Shown here in pieces: positions 26,842 to 35,869 of a stretch of DNA of 64,000 bases. The translations under genes and the position numbers were made by a program. Location: positions 620,001 to 684,000 of the forward strand of contig NZ_OAOP01000002.1 of NCBI RefSeq assembly GCF_900207585.1. The letters are read 5' to 3'. The number at the start of each line of letters is the position of its first letter. Positions within the stretch are counted from its first letter, which is position 1. Below the pieces are notes generated by a model. That model ran no database searches, was not told where the DNA came from, and saw only the letters and a list, made by a program, of their open reading frames with translations. Source of the stretch: Bacillus oleivorans. GTDB lineage: Bacteria > Bacillota > Bacilli > Bacillales > JC228.

Positions 26842-27897
26842 ATGCAATCAAAACGAAATAAACTAGTATTTCTGATAATGTCAATCTTCGTTATATCTAT
26901 GGCAACCGCTTGTGGTTCGGAAAGTTCTGGAGGTTCAGGTGAATCAGGGGAAAAAATTGAATTTAAAATGGGACATATGAATTCAACCGAACACGTGCAA
27001 GATTCTATGGCGATGAGACCGTTTAGTGAGGAAGTAGCGGAAGCTACTGACGGATGCGTATCATTTCAAATCTATCCTGGTGGCGCTTTAGGCAGCCCAC
27101 CTGAGACATATGACAATATTTTAACGGGAATCATGGACGCTGGCTGGGGTCTTCAAGGATACAATGCAGGCTTATTCCCAGTTCACTCAGTTTTACATCT
27201 GCCATTCCTTGCAAATGGAACAGGGGCAGAACTTAGTACAGTGGCCCAAAAATTGTATGATACTTTTCCAGAAATTCAAGAGGAATATAAAGATGTAAAA
27301 GTGCTTTGGTTCCACGCTGCTGATCCATACGCAATTATTACAAAAGACAAACCGGTAAGCAGTTTTGAAGATGTTAAAGGGCTTAAACTGAGAGCTCCAT
27401 CTGTTGAGGCTGGAGCCATGATAGAGTCTTGGGGAGCGACACCGGTATCCCTACCGGCACCTGAAATCTATGATGCGATATCAAAAGGCGTTATTGATGG
27501 GGGAGTTCTTCCAGTTGCAGCTTTAGCTGACTTTAATTTGTTTGATGTGGTGGATTATGTATCATTAGGGAATTTCAATACAAGTTTATTCTATGTTGTG
27601 ATGAACAAAGCTAGCTGGGATAAGATTTCACCAGAGGATCAGGCCATTATTGAGGAAATGATTGGAGAACCAATGGCAAAACAGGCTGGTGAAGCGTTCG
27701 ATACACAGAAAGAAGAGGCAGAGAAAAAAGCGAAAGAAATGGGCATTGAATTTATTTCACTCTCAGAAGATGAACTAAATAAATTTAAAGAAGCATCCAA
27801 AGGAGTAACAGAGCAATGGTTGTCTGATATGGAGAAGAAAGGGATTGACGGTCAAAAAATTTATGACGAAACGGTGAAGCTAATCGAAGGAAATTAA
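26842..27897 (+). CDS. dctP: TRAP transporter substrate-binding protein (DctP family)
   Basis: A 351-residue lipoprotein: MQSKRNKLVFLIMSIFVISM is a signal peptide and ATACGSES holds the lipobox cysteine, anchoring it outside the membrane. The mature part has DctP features, including the SSFEDVKGLKLRAPS segment with the carboxylate-binding arginine. It captures an organic anion for the DctQ and DctM subunits that follow. Next to the 4-hydroxybenzoate pathway and behind the same operator motif, an aromatic acid is the likely ligand (inferred). GGGGG precedes ATG 26842. Confidence 0.9.
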   Translation: MQSKRNKLVFLIMSIFVISMATACGSESSGGSGESGEKIEFKMGHMNSTEHVQDSMAMRPFSEEVAEATDGCVSFQIYPGGALGSPPETYDNILTGIMDAGWGLQGYNAGLFPVHSVLHLPFLANGTGAELSTVAQKLYDTFPEIQEEYKDVKVLWFHAADPYAIITKDKPVSSFEDVKGLKLRAPSVEAGAMIESWGATPVSLPAPEIYDAISKGVIDGGVLPVAALADFNLFDVVDYVSLGNFNTSLFYVVMNKASWDKISPEDQAIIEEMIGEPMAKQAGEAFDTQKEEAEKKAKEMGIEFISLSEDELNKFKEASKGVTEQWLSDMEKKGIDGQKIYDETVKLIEGN

Positions 27898-27920
27898 CAC
27901 CATATTGAGGTGAGACAAAG

Positions 27921-28505
27921 ATGAAGACCGAAATCAATAAAGTGGAAGTTCATCATAATTCGTTAGGGGCTCCTGCCCCTGGCGAACTTTCTGCTATAGA
28001 AAAGCTGACAAATGGCATAGAAAAAATAGCCCATTTTTTTAATCATGTTTCTCATAAAGTATCCAGTGTTCTTCTTTTCCTATTAATGTGTGTCACGACT
28101 GTTGATGTAATAGGAAGGAATATATTTAACAATCCGATTACAGGTTCCTACGAATTAACAGGATTAATGCTAGCAATGATGATTTTCTTTAGTTTAGGAA
28201 TGGCACAATTAAAAAGAGATCATATCGAAATTGACTTTTTAACAAAAAAACTGCCATTAAAGGTTCAAGCGGGTTTAAATGCTATAACTTCTTTGATTTT
28301 ATCCATATTAATGGCTTTAACAACCTGGCAGCTTATTGAGTTTACGAAAAGGATGTTTACCGGGAACTATTTAAGTGGCGAGCTGGGCTTTCCAATTTAT
28401 ATCGTAACTGCCTTAGCCACTGTCGGGGTTCTATTTTTTACACTTACGATCCTTTTAGACATGTTACAATCCATACTTAAGGTGGTGCAAAAAAATGAGT
28501 CCTGA
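27921..28505 (+). CDS. dctQ: TRAP transporter small permease (DctQ)
   Basis: A 194-residue membrane protein with four predicted helices after a 40-residue hydrophilic N-terminus; TTVDVIGRNIFNNPITGSYELT is the typical DctQ signature. It joins the large permease, whose gene starts 11 bases before this one ends, suggesting translational coupling. Its partner is the DctM protein at 28495. Confidence 0.9.
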   Translation: MKTEINKVEVHHNSLGAPAPGELSAIEKLTNGIEKIAHFFNHVSHKVSSVLLFLLMCVTTVDVIGRNIFNNPITGSYELTGLMLAMMIFFSLGMAQLKRDHIEIDFLTKKLPLKVQAGLNAITSLILSILMALTTWQLIEFTKRMFTGNYLSGELGFPIYIVTALATVGVLFFTLTILLDMLQSILKVVQKNES

Positions 28506-29799
28506 AATAATTGGTGTCATTGGCATCATCCTTTTATTGCTGTTAATTTTATTACGGGTTTCGGTCGGACTTGCTTTATTTCTTGTTGGCTTTCTCGGAA
28601 TCTCTTGGCTATCAGGATGGGATGTAGGTCTGGCTCAATTGGGATCCTCTGCCTTTGGAACAAGTAATAACTATGGGCTAAGTGTGATTCCGTTATTTAT
28701 ATTAATGGGAATGTTTATGTCCAATACAGGTTTAGGAAAAGATCTCTTTAATGCAGTAGATAAATGGATCGGACATCTTCGGGGAGGATTGGCGATCGCA
28801 ACGATCGGAGCGAGTTCTATATTCGCTGCTATTTCCGGTTCTACGAATGCAACAACAGCTACGCTTGCGAGAATCGCAATTCCAGAAATGAATCAATATA
28901 ACTATAAAACTACTTTTTCAACGGCAGCTGTAGCAGCTGGGGGGACATTAGGAATTCTGATTCCTCCAAGTGTTATTTTAATCATTTACGGTGCCTTAAC
29001 CGCAGAACCAATCGGCCATTTATTGATCGCCGGGATTATCCCAGGGATTATTATGACTTTGCTGTTTATGCTGCTGATAAATATTCAGGTCCGCTTAAAT
29101 CCGGAAATTGCTCCCAGAAAACAAGAAGCACCTCCTTTGTATATCAAATTAAGCTCACTTAAAAGCGTATGGCCGTTTCTTCTTGTCTTTCTTATTAGTA
29201 TTGGCGGAATTTACTTTGGGGTGTTTACTCCAACCGAAGCTGGTGGAATCGGGGCAATTGGAGCCTTTCTTATAACAGTAATAACGAAGCGGTTAAACTG
29301 GTCAAAGCTAGTTTCTTCTTTAGATGAAACGATTCGTTTAACAGTAATGCTTTTCTTAATTTTAATCGGAGCCTCTTTATTTGGAAGATTTCTTGCCCTT
29401 AGCCAAATCCCTATGACGCTAACAGCAACTGTCGGCTCTTTAGATGTGTCGCCATATGTGATTATGGCTATGATTTTAATCGTTTACTTTATCCTGGGAA
29501 TGTTTTTAGAAGGGATCGCGATTATGGTTCTCACGTTGCCAATCGTGTATCCTATCATTACTCAGCTTGGTTTTGATGGAATTTGGTTCGGCATAATCAT
29601 CGTCATGGTTTTAAATATTGGAGTCTTGACACCGCCATTAGGCTTAAGTGTTTATATTATAAGCGGAGTTGTGAAAGACGTTCCAATCGAAAAAATCTTT
29701 AGAGGGGTTGTTCCTGCAATTGTCACTATGGTTCTTTTTACTATTGTTTTAGTGATTTTTCCTGAAATCGCTACATTTCTGCCTAGCTTAATAGATTAG
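28495..29799 (+). CDS. dctM: TRAP transporter large permease (DctM)
   Basis: A 434-residue polytopic protein with 11-12 hydrophobic segments. Segments such as AISGSTNATTATLARIAIPEM, AAGGTLGILIPPSVILIIYG and GVFTPTEAGGIGAIGAF are the conserved core of DctM permeases, which take up organic acids with sodium. It overlaps dctQ by 11 bases and is followed 35 bases later by the ring-hydroxylating dioxygenase, so transport and catabolism may be one transcript. Confidence 0.93.
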   Translation: MSPEIIGVIGIILLLLLILLRVSVGLALFLVGFLGISWLSGWDVGLAQLGSSAFGTSNNYGLSVIPLFILMGMFMSNTGLGKDLFNAVDKWIGHLRGGLAIATIGASSIFAAISGSTNATTATLARIAIPEMNQYNYKTTFSTAAVAAGGTLGILIPPSVILIIYGALTAEPIGHLLIAGIIPGIIMTLLFMLLINIQVRLNPEIAPRKQEAPPLYIKLSSLKSVWPFLLVFLISIGGIYFGVFTPTEAGGIGAIGAFLITVITKRLNWSKLVSSLDETIRLTVMLFLILIGASLFGRFLALSQIPMTLTATVGSLDVSPYVIMAMILIVYFILGMFLEGIAIMVLTLPIVYPIITQLGFDGIWFGIIIVMVLNIGVLTPPLGLSVYIISGVVKDVPIEKIFRGVVPAIVTMVLFTIVLVIFPEIATFLPSLID

Positions 29800-29834
29800 A
29801 ACCAGTGAATAAATAAGGAGGTCGAGTTTTAATT

Positions 29835-31187
29835 ATGATCAGGAGGATAATCGATGAATCTGCATTTCTAAAGCTAAAGGAGAAAATGGCGGAAGGACTG
29901 TTACCGCAGTGGGTATTAACAGATCCGGATATTTATCAGCTGGAAAAAGAAAAGATTTTCGGCTACACCTGGCAATTCCTTGCTCATGAAAGTGAACTGC
30001 CAGAACCTGGCAGTTACCTAACAAGGTGGATGGTGGATGACCCTGTCTTGCTTGTGAGAACGAAAAATAATGAAATAAAAGCTTTTCTCAATTCATGTAC
30101 CCATCGCGGAACACAGCTTTGTACAGCGGATCGCGGAAATAAGAAGTCCTTTACTTGCCCTTATCATGGCTGGAGTTACAATCTCGAAGGAGAACTAATC
30201 GGAATCGTAGCAGGCAATAAAGTGTATGGCACAGAAATGCATAAAGAGGACTGGGGGCTTCGCAAAATTCCGCAAGTCGCCATTTATCAAGGCATGATCT
30301 TTGGAAATATGGATCCGAATGCCGAACCATTAGAAGATTACCTAGGTGAAATGAAATGGTATTTGGATATGATGCTAGGTCGCAGTGACGGAGGAATGGA
30401 GGTAAGAGGACTTCCGCAGCGCTGGGTTGCAAAAGCGAACTGGAAAGCAACAGCGGAAAACTTTACAGCCGATCCGTATCATGTACAAACGACTCATCGA
30501 TCTACTGTAGAACTCGGAATCAGTCCAGAAGATCCTCTTTACGCAGGCTACGGTCACCAGGTTGTTACGAAAAATGGCCATGGAATCAATGTAATTACAT
30601 CGGCAACCGGAAAAGCAAGAGTGCCATTCCAAGGCACGCCAGAATCGATGTGGCCAATGTATAAAAAGAATTTAACGCCTGAACAGGTCGATATTTTATC
30701 GAGAGTTACTGTATTTGTAGGCGGAGTCTATCCAAACCTGTCCTTTGTCAGCCCAATCCACGGTACCGAAGGACATCTTCATAACTACTTAAATTTCAGA
30801 CTATGGCGTCCGCTTGGACCTGACATAGTGGAGGTATGGTGCTGGTTTATGATTGATAAAGCTGCTCCTGAAGACTATAAAGAAGCAGCCTATCGCGGTT
30901 ATTTAGGCTCATTCGGGCCATCTGGGACTCTAGAACAGGATGATACAGAATTATGGGCACGTATTGTGGAGGTTAGCGGGGGTTTGATGATGCGCGATAA
31001 GGAACTTAATTATAATAGTGTTTCTAATTACTTAATGGGCTTTAATCGGGTTGAACCAGATCCTACATTTCCAGGACCAGGAAAGGCTTACCCCACAACA
31101 TATTTGGATGCATTAGCTCGAAGCATGCATGAAAAATGGTTAGAGCTGATTACGAAAGACCTCTTTGTAAAGGAGGATATGAAATGA
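29835..31187 (+). CDS. Rieske ring-hydroxylating dioxygenase, alpha subunit
   Basis: The 450 residues have an N-terminal Rieske domain with CTHRGTQLC and CPYHGWSY (Cys-x-His and Cys-x2-His ligands for 2Fe-2S, about 90-120) and a C-terminal catalytic domain with NFTADPYHVQTTH carrying the bridging Asp and two iron-binding His. It overlaps the beta subunit by four bases. No ferredoxin, reductase or dihydrodiol dehydrogenase gene is in the window, so electrons must come from elsewhere. The substrate is unknown; an aryl acid imported by the adjacent TRAP system is an inference. Confidence 0.9.
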   Translation: MIRRIIDESAFLKLKEKMAEGLLPQWVLTDPDIYQLEKEKIFGYTWQFLAHESELPEPGSYLTRWMVDDPVLLVRTKNNEIKAFLNSCTHRGTQLCTADRGNKKSFTCPYHGWSYNLEGELIGIVAGNKVYGTEMHKEDWGLRKIPQVAIYQGMIFGNMDPNAEPLEDYLGEMKWYLDMMLGRSDGGMEVRGLPQRWVAKANWKATAENFTADPYHVQTTHRSTVELGISPEDPLYAGYGHQVVTKNGHGINVITSATGKARVPFQGTPESMWPMYKKNLTPEQVDILSRVTVFVGGVYPNLSFVSPIHGTEGHLHNYLNFRLWRPLGPDIVEVWCWFMIDKAAPEDYKEAAYRGYLGSFGPSGTLEQDDTELWARIVEVSGGLMMRDKELNYNSVSNYLMGFNRVEPDPTFPGPGKAYPTTYLDALARSMHEKWLELITKDLFVKEDMK

Positions 31188-31708
31188 ACAAGGAAGTTCA
31201 AATCATGGTCACTCCTGAACTTCACCTTGAAATTTCTAACTTTCTCAATCAGGAATCCTTTTATCTAGACCATCGAATGTATAAAGAGTGGCTTGAATTA
31301 TTAACAGATGATGTTTATTACCGTATGCCTCTTCGTGAAACGGTTGAAGGTGTTGGTGCAGACAATATTGCGAAAGATATTTCCTTTTTTGAGGAAACGA
31401 AGAAATCTCTAAGTACTCGTGTTAATCGGCTATATACCAAGTCTGCTTGGGTAGAGAATCCTGCAACCAGACAAAGACATTTTATCAGCAATATTATAGT
31501 TGAACCAACATCGAATCCAAATGAATACAAAGTAAGAAGCTATTTTCTTTATAAACGGAGCAGGGGATCGACTCGGGATATTGAAGAGATGTTCGGGGAA
31601 CGGGATGATGTGATTCGAAAAGTGGATAGCGAGTGGAAAATCGCAGCTAGAACCATCTATCCGGATCAAACAGTAATTACCACGATGAATATGAGTATGT
31701 TTTTATAA
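31184..31708 (+). CDS. Rieske ring-hydroxylating dioxygenase, beta subunit
   Basis: A 174-residue SnoaL/NTF2-fold small subunit. FLNQESFYLDHRMYKEWLEL followed by LTDDVYYRMP is the usual N-terminal signature of HcaF/BphE-type subunits. ATG 31184 is chosen because it overlaps the alpha stop as ATGA and follows AAGGAGG; an in-frame ATG at 31136 lies inside the alpha gene. The pair would form an alpha3-beta3 oxygenase. No terminator is evident after it. Confidence 0.9.
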   Translation: MNKEVQIMVTPELHLEISNFLNQESFYLDHRMYKEWLELLTDDVYYRMPLRETVEGVGADNIAKDISFFEETKKSLSTRVNRLYTKSAWVENPATRQRHFISNIIVEPTSNPNEYKVRSYFLYKRSRGSTRDIEEMFGERDDVIRKVDSEWKIAARTIYPDQTVITTMNMSMFL

Positions 31709-31764
31709 TTTGAGTCTGATAATTGTAGTGTGGTTTGTTATGAGGTATTGTATTAACCTTGATG

Positions 31765-31893
31765 AGGACATAGAATCCGTTATTTCAAAAAAATAGTTAA
31801 ATTTAATAAAATTGCGGACATGAAATCCGTTATTTAAGTATTTTGGTAAGAAAGTGACTTCATTTACCCGTTGATATCGGATCCAATGTCCGT
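31765..31893. repeat. Mirrored GGACAT/TGTCC intergenic repeat, copy 1
   Basis: Two direct units, GGACATAGAATCCGTTATTT (31766) and GGACATGAAATCCGTTATTT (31816), are 50 bases apart. One inverted unit, CGGATCCAATGTCCG, lies at 31878-31892. Related four-unit copies are at 43967 and 55885. The fourth unit may be missing because the neighbouring permease gene is truncated here. Confidence 0.75.
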
Positions 31894-31907
31894 ACTATTA
31901 GATAAAA

Positions 31908-32524
31908 CACAGTATTTTAATCTTTGTTTCTTCGTTAGCAGGCTATTACTTAGCTCGGTATCCGTTTAAATGGAATCCGCATGTTTTGTTCTTTTTTATG
32001 ATTGGTCTTATGTTACCTATAAAACTAGCGATTATTCCATTATATTTAATTATGATGGTCTTGGGCTGTTAAACTCGCTGCTTTCTTTAATATTTGTGTT
32101 TGTCGCAGGAGGAATATCGTTTGCCATTTTTTTATTTTATGGTTTTTTTCGCACATTATCGAAGGATTTGGAGCAGGCAGCGAGAATAGATGGATGTAAT
32201 GATTTTCAAATTTACTATAAAATTGTTCTGCCCCTTATGAAACCACCGATAGCAATTGTTGGGATTGTACATTTAGTTAATGTTTGGAATGATTTCTTTT
32301 ATTCGCTTATTTTTATCAGAAGTGAAGAGCTTAGAACAATTCCTCTTGGCATGCTAACACTGTTTGGGGAGTATGATACTGAATGGAATTTATTATTTGC
32401 AGGATTAACGATTTCATCCTTGCCGCTATTAATTGCATTCCTCTTTGCTTCTCGTACATTCATAGAGGGATTAACGTCAGGAGCTGTTAAATCATGCAGA
32501 AATATTGGATTACTTTTGATTTAG
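31908..32524 (+). pseudogene. Decayed carbohydrate ABC transporter permease (MalG/LacG type)
   Basis: Two frames together give the C-terminal two thirds of a CUT1 sugar permease. The first frame (from 31917) reads LIFVSSLAGYYLARYPFKWN to LIMMVLG and then hits TAA. The second continues as LLNSLLSLIFVFVAGG with the EAA loop DLEQAARIDGCNDFQIYYKI and the ending FIEGLTSGAVKS. The break is at the GGG run at 32063-32065, where one more G would restore the frame. The N-terminus is missing and the truncation lies beside the repeat at 31893. The last 31 bases overlap the HAD gene. No partner ABC genes are present. Confidence 0.8.
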
Positions 32525-33279
32525 ACGGAACCCTTATGCAAAATCCTTTTGTAGAGTGGGTGTTTCCTGAAATCGTAACAACTGTCCTTGAAAATACAGA
32601 AAAGCCTTTAAATGTATTAGATGAAATCGTAGGTGAACATCATCGAAGAATGGAAGGTAACCATATTTTAGCTGCTTATGATTGGGACCATATTGTCTCG
32701 CAATATCTGGAACTACATCAAATATCAGTCGAGATGAACATTGAAGAGCTTGTCAAAAAACATTCCATTCATCCAAAAGTCTATCTTTTAGAGGATTCAG
32801 TCATAAATGTTTTAACGCGTTTAAAAGAAAAGGGATATTTACTAGCTGCAGCCACCAACGGATACTTAAAATATCAAGCTCCGGTAATGGATGCTTTAGG
32901 TTTAAGTGACCACTTTGATTTTGTAATTACTCCGGAAATGGTCGGATTTGCTAAACCGGATGTACAAATGCTTGAAATCCTTAAAAACAAAGGGAAAGTA
33001 GTCGCCCATGTGGGAGACCGGATTGACCATGACGTAAAATTAGCCAAAAATGCAGGCGTTCCATCGTTTTTCATCTATCGGCGCTTACCTGATTCTCTTA
33101 AAGGGATGCATCCAAATAAAAGAATTCAAGCTCCGGCATGTTTGGAGCTATTAGCTGAAAAGTGGAAGCGGGAAACAAAAGGCAGATTGGGTCAGCTGCC
33201 AAAGGAATTAATTCCAGATGCAGTGATTTGTTCAATGGATGAGCTTGATCAATGTATTAATGGACGGATTAAAAGATAA
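32494..33279 (+). CDS. HAD-superfamily phosphatase
   Basis: A 261-residue haloacid dehalogenase-like hydrolase. Motif I is ITFDLDGTLM, motif II lies in AATNGY, motif III is the lysine of FAKPD, and motif IV is HVGDRIDHDV. The cap is a helical insert after motif I (type C1). Substrate is unknown; sugar or nucleotide phosphates are common in the family. The start overlaps the end of the decayed permease and may once have been coupled to it. The last 60 residues extend beyond the core domain. Confidence 0.85.
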   Translation: MQKYWITFDLDGTLMQNPFVEWVFPEIVTTVLENTEKPLNVLDEIVGEHHRRMEGNHILAAYDWDHIVSQYLELHQISVEMNIEELVKKHSIHPKVYLLEDSVINVLTRLKEKGYLLAAATNGYLKYQAPVMDALGLSDHFDFVITPEMVGFAKPDVQMLEILKNKGKVVAHVGDRIDHDVKLAKNAGVPSFFIYRRLPDSLKGMHPNKRIQAPACLELLAEKWKRETKGRLGQLPKELIPDAVICSMDELDQCINGRIKR

Positions 33280-33315
33280 AAGATGCCTCGAGTGATACAA
33301 GGCATCTTTTATGTT
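33278..33315. terminator. Bidirectional terminator between HAD and VTT genes
   Basis: AAAGATGCCT pairs with AGGCATCTTT around an 11-base loop. T-rich on both strands, it serves the two convergent genes. Confidence 0.85.
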
Positions 33316-33316
33316 T

Positions 33317-33919
33317 TTAAAGGGATTCTTCCTTACTTTCCTGGTATAAAATACCAATTTTCTTCTTTTGTATTCTTTTTTTAAGATAAAATCCAATGAG
33401 CAGTAGAACTGCAATTCCGCCCATCACGTAGGTAAGTTCTTCTTTCACAAAATTGGCTGAAGCTTCTCCATAAAAATAAAAGAGAAAGCCTACAACATAG
33501 AATTTGACTGCACGGCCAATTGCTGCATAGCCAAGAAGTTTCCAAAATGAAAAGTGAAAACATCCGGATAAAATCGTAAAAACCTTAAACGGAATTGGTG
33601 TAAAAGCTCCAATTAAAATCGCAGCTTCTCCATTTCGATGAAATAATGCAGAGGCCGATTCAATCCATTTTTTCTTTAGGATTTTATATAAAACGGAGTC
33701 ACCTAAAAGCTTTCCAATTAAATACCCAATCGGTGTTCCCAGTAAACAAGCGAGGTATCCAACCGTCGCTAGCCAAATCGCATTTTGGGGATCAAGAATA
33801 CTTAAAGAAACTTGAAGAAAGAAGGCGGGGATTGGAAAAATAATCGCATCTAAAAAGGAATGAAGAAACATCCCGATAAAACCAAAGTCTCTAAAAAACT
33901 CAACAACTGCATCAACCAT
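33317..33919 (-). CDS. VTT/DedA-like membrane protein (YqaA type)
   Basis: A 200-residue membrane protein with about five hydrophobic segments. GFIGMFLHSFLDAIIFPIP, GYLACLLGTPIGYLIGKLLG and AFTPIPFKVFTILSG are the re-entrant loop and glycine-rich motifs of the VTT (SNARE-associated) domain. Some relatives in this superfamily move lipids across membranes, but the role here is unknown. The basic C-terminus (KKRIQKKK) faces the cytoplasm. A second VTT protein is at 54741. Confidence 0.85.
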   Translation of the reverse strand: MVDAVVEFFRDFGFIGMFLHSFLDAIIFPIPAFFLQVSLSILDPQNAIWLATVGYLACLLGTPIGYLIGKLLGDSVLYKILKKKWIESASALFHRNGEAAILIGAFTPIPFKVFTILSGCFHFSFWKLLGYAAIGRAVKFYVVGFLFYFYGEASANFVKEELTYVMGGIAVLLLIGFYLKKRIQKKKIGILYQESKEESL

Positions 33920-34133
33920 GTGTGTGACTCCTCAAGTAATCAGACATAATCTAACTAAGCTCTCAATTAAAAAAAAAAATCACTTCTTTTTACCTATTTT
34001 ATTGTAATTTTAACAAGACTACTACTATTTGTTTCATTTTTTAAAAAATTTTTACAATGTAAATGGTTTAATTTAATCGGAATTTGTCATTTGGTCATAC
34101 TAAAAAAGGAACAATTATAGTGGGGGCCATAAC

Positions 34134-34937
34134 ATGCCAGAGCTACCTGAGATGGAAAACTACCGTCAATTATTAGAGCAAAAATTAAAAAACCGATGGA
34201 TTACGCATGTAGAAATCAACCGGGAGAAATCAATCAATGTAGCACCTGAAATTTTTTCAAAGCTTGTGCTGCAGTCCAAAGTCGTCCATATTGAAAGAAG
34301 AGCCAAACATCTTCTATTTCATTTAAATAATAACCATGTACTCCTTCTCCATCTAATGCTAGGAGGGTGGATGTTTTTTGGCAGGGAAGAGGAGAAGCCA
34401 GACCGTACGATTCAAGTCCGTTTATCCTTTGGACAGCATCATCTCTATTTTATCGGATTACGGTTAGGCTATCTTCATTTATTAACGAATTCAGAGGCAG
34501 ACAAGGAGCTTTCTGATTTAGGACCTGAGCCGCTAACAGATGCATTTACCTTTTCACTGTTTCAAAAGTTAATTGAAAATAGGCGAGGGCGGCTGAAAAC
34601 CAAATTAGTCGACCAATCCTTCCTCTCTGGAATCGGAAATTGTTATTCCGATGAGATTTGTTATCTGGCAAAGCTGCTGCCAACGCGTGATTTAAAGGAT
34701 CTGAATCTAAATCAAACTTCTGAGCTTTACCATTCAATCCGTTTTGTTTTAACCGATGCACTACGGCAAGGGGGATATATGGACCAGCCTTTATTTAAAG
34801 GAGATGGAGGAACAGGCCATTTTCAAAGTAAAGTGTATGACAGGGAAGGCGGTACATGCGGGAGATGTGGATCAATTATTATTAAAGAGATGATTTCATC
34901 GAGAAAGACTTTCTTTTGCAGAGGTTGCCAGAAATGA
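34134..34937 (+). CDS. Fpg/Nei-family DNA glycosylase
   Basis: A 267-residue formamidopyrimidine-DNA glycosylase homologue. The N-terminus reads MPELPEMENY, so Pro2 and Glu3, the catalytic pair, are present. The C-terminal zinc finger is intact (CGRCGS and CRGCQK). It is divergent in the middle from standard MutM and may be a paralogue with a different lesion range. It is followed 16 bases later by an endonuclease IV homologue, giving a compact base-excision pair. Oxidised purine or pyrimidine removal is inferred. Confidence 0.9.
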   Translation: MPELPEMENYRQLLEQKLKNRWITHVEINREKSINVAPEIFSKLVLQSKVVHIERRAKHLLFHLNNNHVLLLHLMLGGWMFFGREEEKPDRTIQVRLSFGQHHLYFIGLRLGYLHLLTNSEADKELSDLGPEPLTDAFTFSLFQKLIENRRGRLKTKLVDQSFLSGIGNCYSDEICYLAKLLPTRDLKDLNLNQTSELYHSIRFVLTDALRQGGYMDQPLFKGDGGTGHFQSKVYDREGGTCGRCGSIIIKEMISSRKTFFCRGCQK

Positions 34938-34953
34938 AATGGGGAAGATCCTT

Positions 34954-35790
34954 ATGAAGTTTGGATGTCATATCAGTATCCGCAATGGTTATTTAGCTGC
35001 TGCTCAACATGCAGTTGAATTGAATGCATCGGCCTATCAGTTTTTTCCGAAAAACCCAAGAAGTTTATCAGTAAAAGAGTTTGATTCAATCGATGCGCAA
35101 AGCTGCAAAGAGTTTTGCAGCGCTCATAATCTTGTCTCGATTTCCCATACGCCATATCCCACAAGTTTGACTCCAACTTCTGATAAAAAAGAGGCTGTAA
35201 TTGAATCTTTATTAAATGATCTGGCGATTTCCGAAGCATGCGGCGCCATCGGGGTGGTCGTTCATTTTGCCAGTCGTGTCCACCAAAATGAACCATTAGC
35301 CAGTTATCAGCTGATGATTGAGATGCTTAATACGATTCTTTCCCAGTGGGAAGGGAACTGTAAGATATTACTTGAAAATAATGCGGGTATTCCAGGTTCC
35401 ATCGGTACTACTTTAGAAGAGTTAGTCCAGGTCCGCAGTCTCTGTGATTATCCAGAGCAGATAGGCTTTTGTCTCGATACTTGTCACGCCTTTGCTTCTG
35501 GTCTTTGGAACGGTGAAAATTGGAAGCAGGTTGCAGAAAAGGGAGTAGAGCTTGGCTATTTCGAGAATTTATATGCGATTCATCTCAATAATTGCAAATA
35601 TCCAACAGGCGAAGGCAAAGACCGGCATGCGAACATTTTTCGAAATGGCCATATAACAGAAGAGCAATTTGGAGAGCTAATCCAGTCAGCTGTTGTAAAG
35701 GATGTACCTTTTATATTGGAAACACCAAATGAAGAAGGGGTAACAAAGGGTGAGGAAATTAATCAATTAACAAAAAAATGGGGTAAATAG
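34954..35790 (+). CDS. nfo: Endonuclease IV family protein
   Basis: A 278-residue AP endonuclease with the TIM-barrel zinc ligands of the family: His in FGCHISI, VVHFASR, glutamate in LLENNAG, LDTCHAFASG, IHLNN, DRHANI and the final glutamate in ILETPNE. The HANIFRNGHI stretch departs from the usual HENIGxGxIG, so it is a somewhat divergent Nfo and perhaps a paralogue. ATG 34954 is chosen for GGGGAAG at six bases; an earlier ATG at 34939 is possible. It would cleave abasic sites left by the upstream glycosylase. Confidence 0.87.
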   Translation: MKFGCHISIRNGYLAAAQHAVELNASAYQFFPKNPRSLSVKEFDSIDAQSCKEFCSAHNLVSISHTPYPTSLTPTSDKKEAVIESLLNDLAISEACGAIGVVVHFASRVHQNEPLASYQLMIEMLNTILSQWEGNCKILLENNAGIPGSIGTTLEELVQVRSLCDYPEQIGFCLDTCHAFASGLWNGENWKQVAEKGVELGYFENLYAIHLNNCKYPTGEGKDRHANIFRNGHITEEQFGELIQSAVVKDVPFILETPNEEGVTKGEEINQLTKKWGK

Positions 35791-35843
35791 GGATGATGCT
35801 CTCAATGTGGATAAAAACCAGATAAACTTTTAATAGATAAAGA

Positions 35844-35869
35844 AAGACCAAATCGTTATGATTTGGTCT
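35844..35869 (+). terminator. Palindromic stem-loop after nfo, left copy of a direct repeat
   Basis: AGACCAAATC, a 5-base loop, then GATTTGGTCT. The inner 22 bases (35846-35867) recur exactly at 36107-36128 on the other side of the element at 35868, as expected if a terminator palindrome was the insertion target. Confidence 0.75.
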
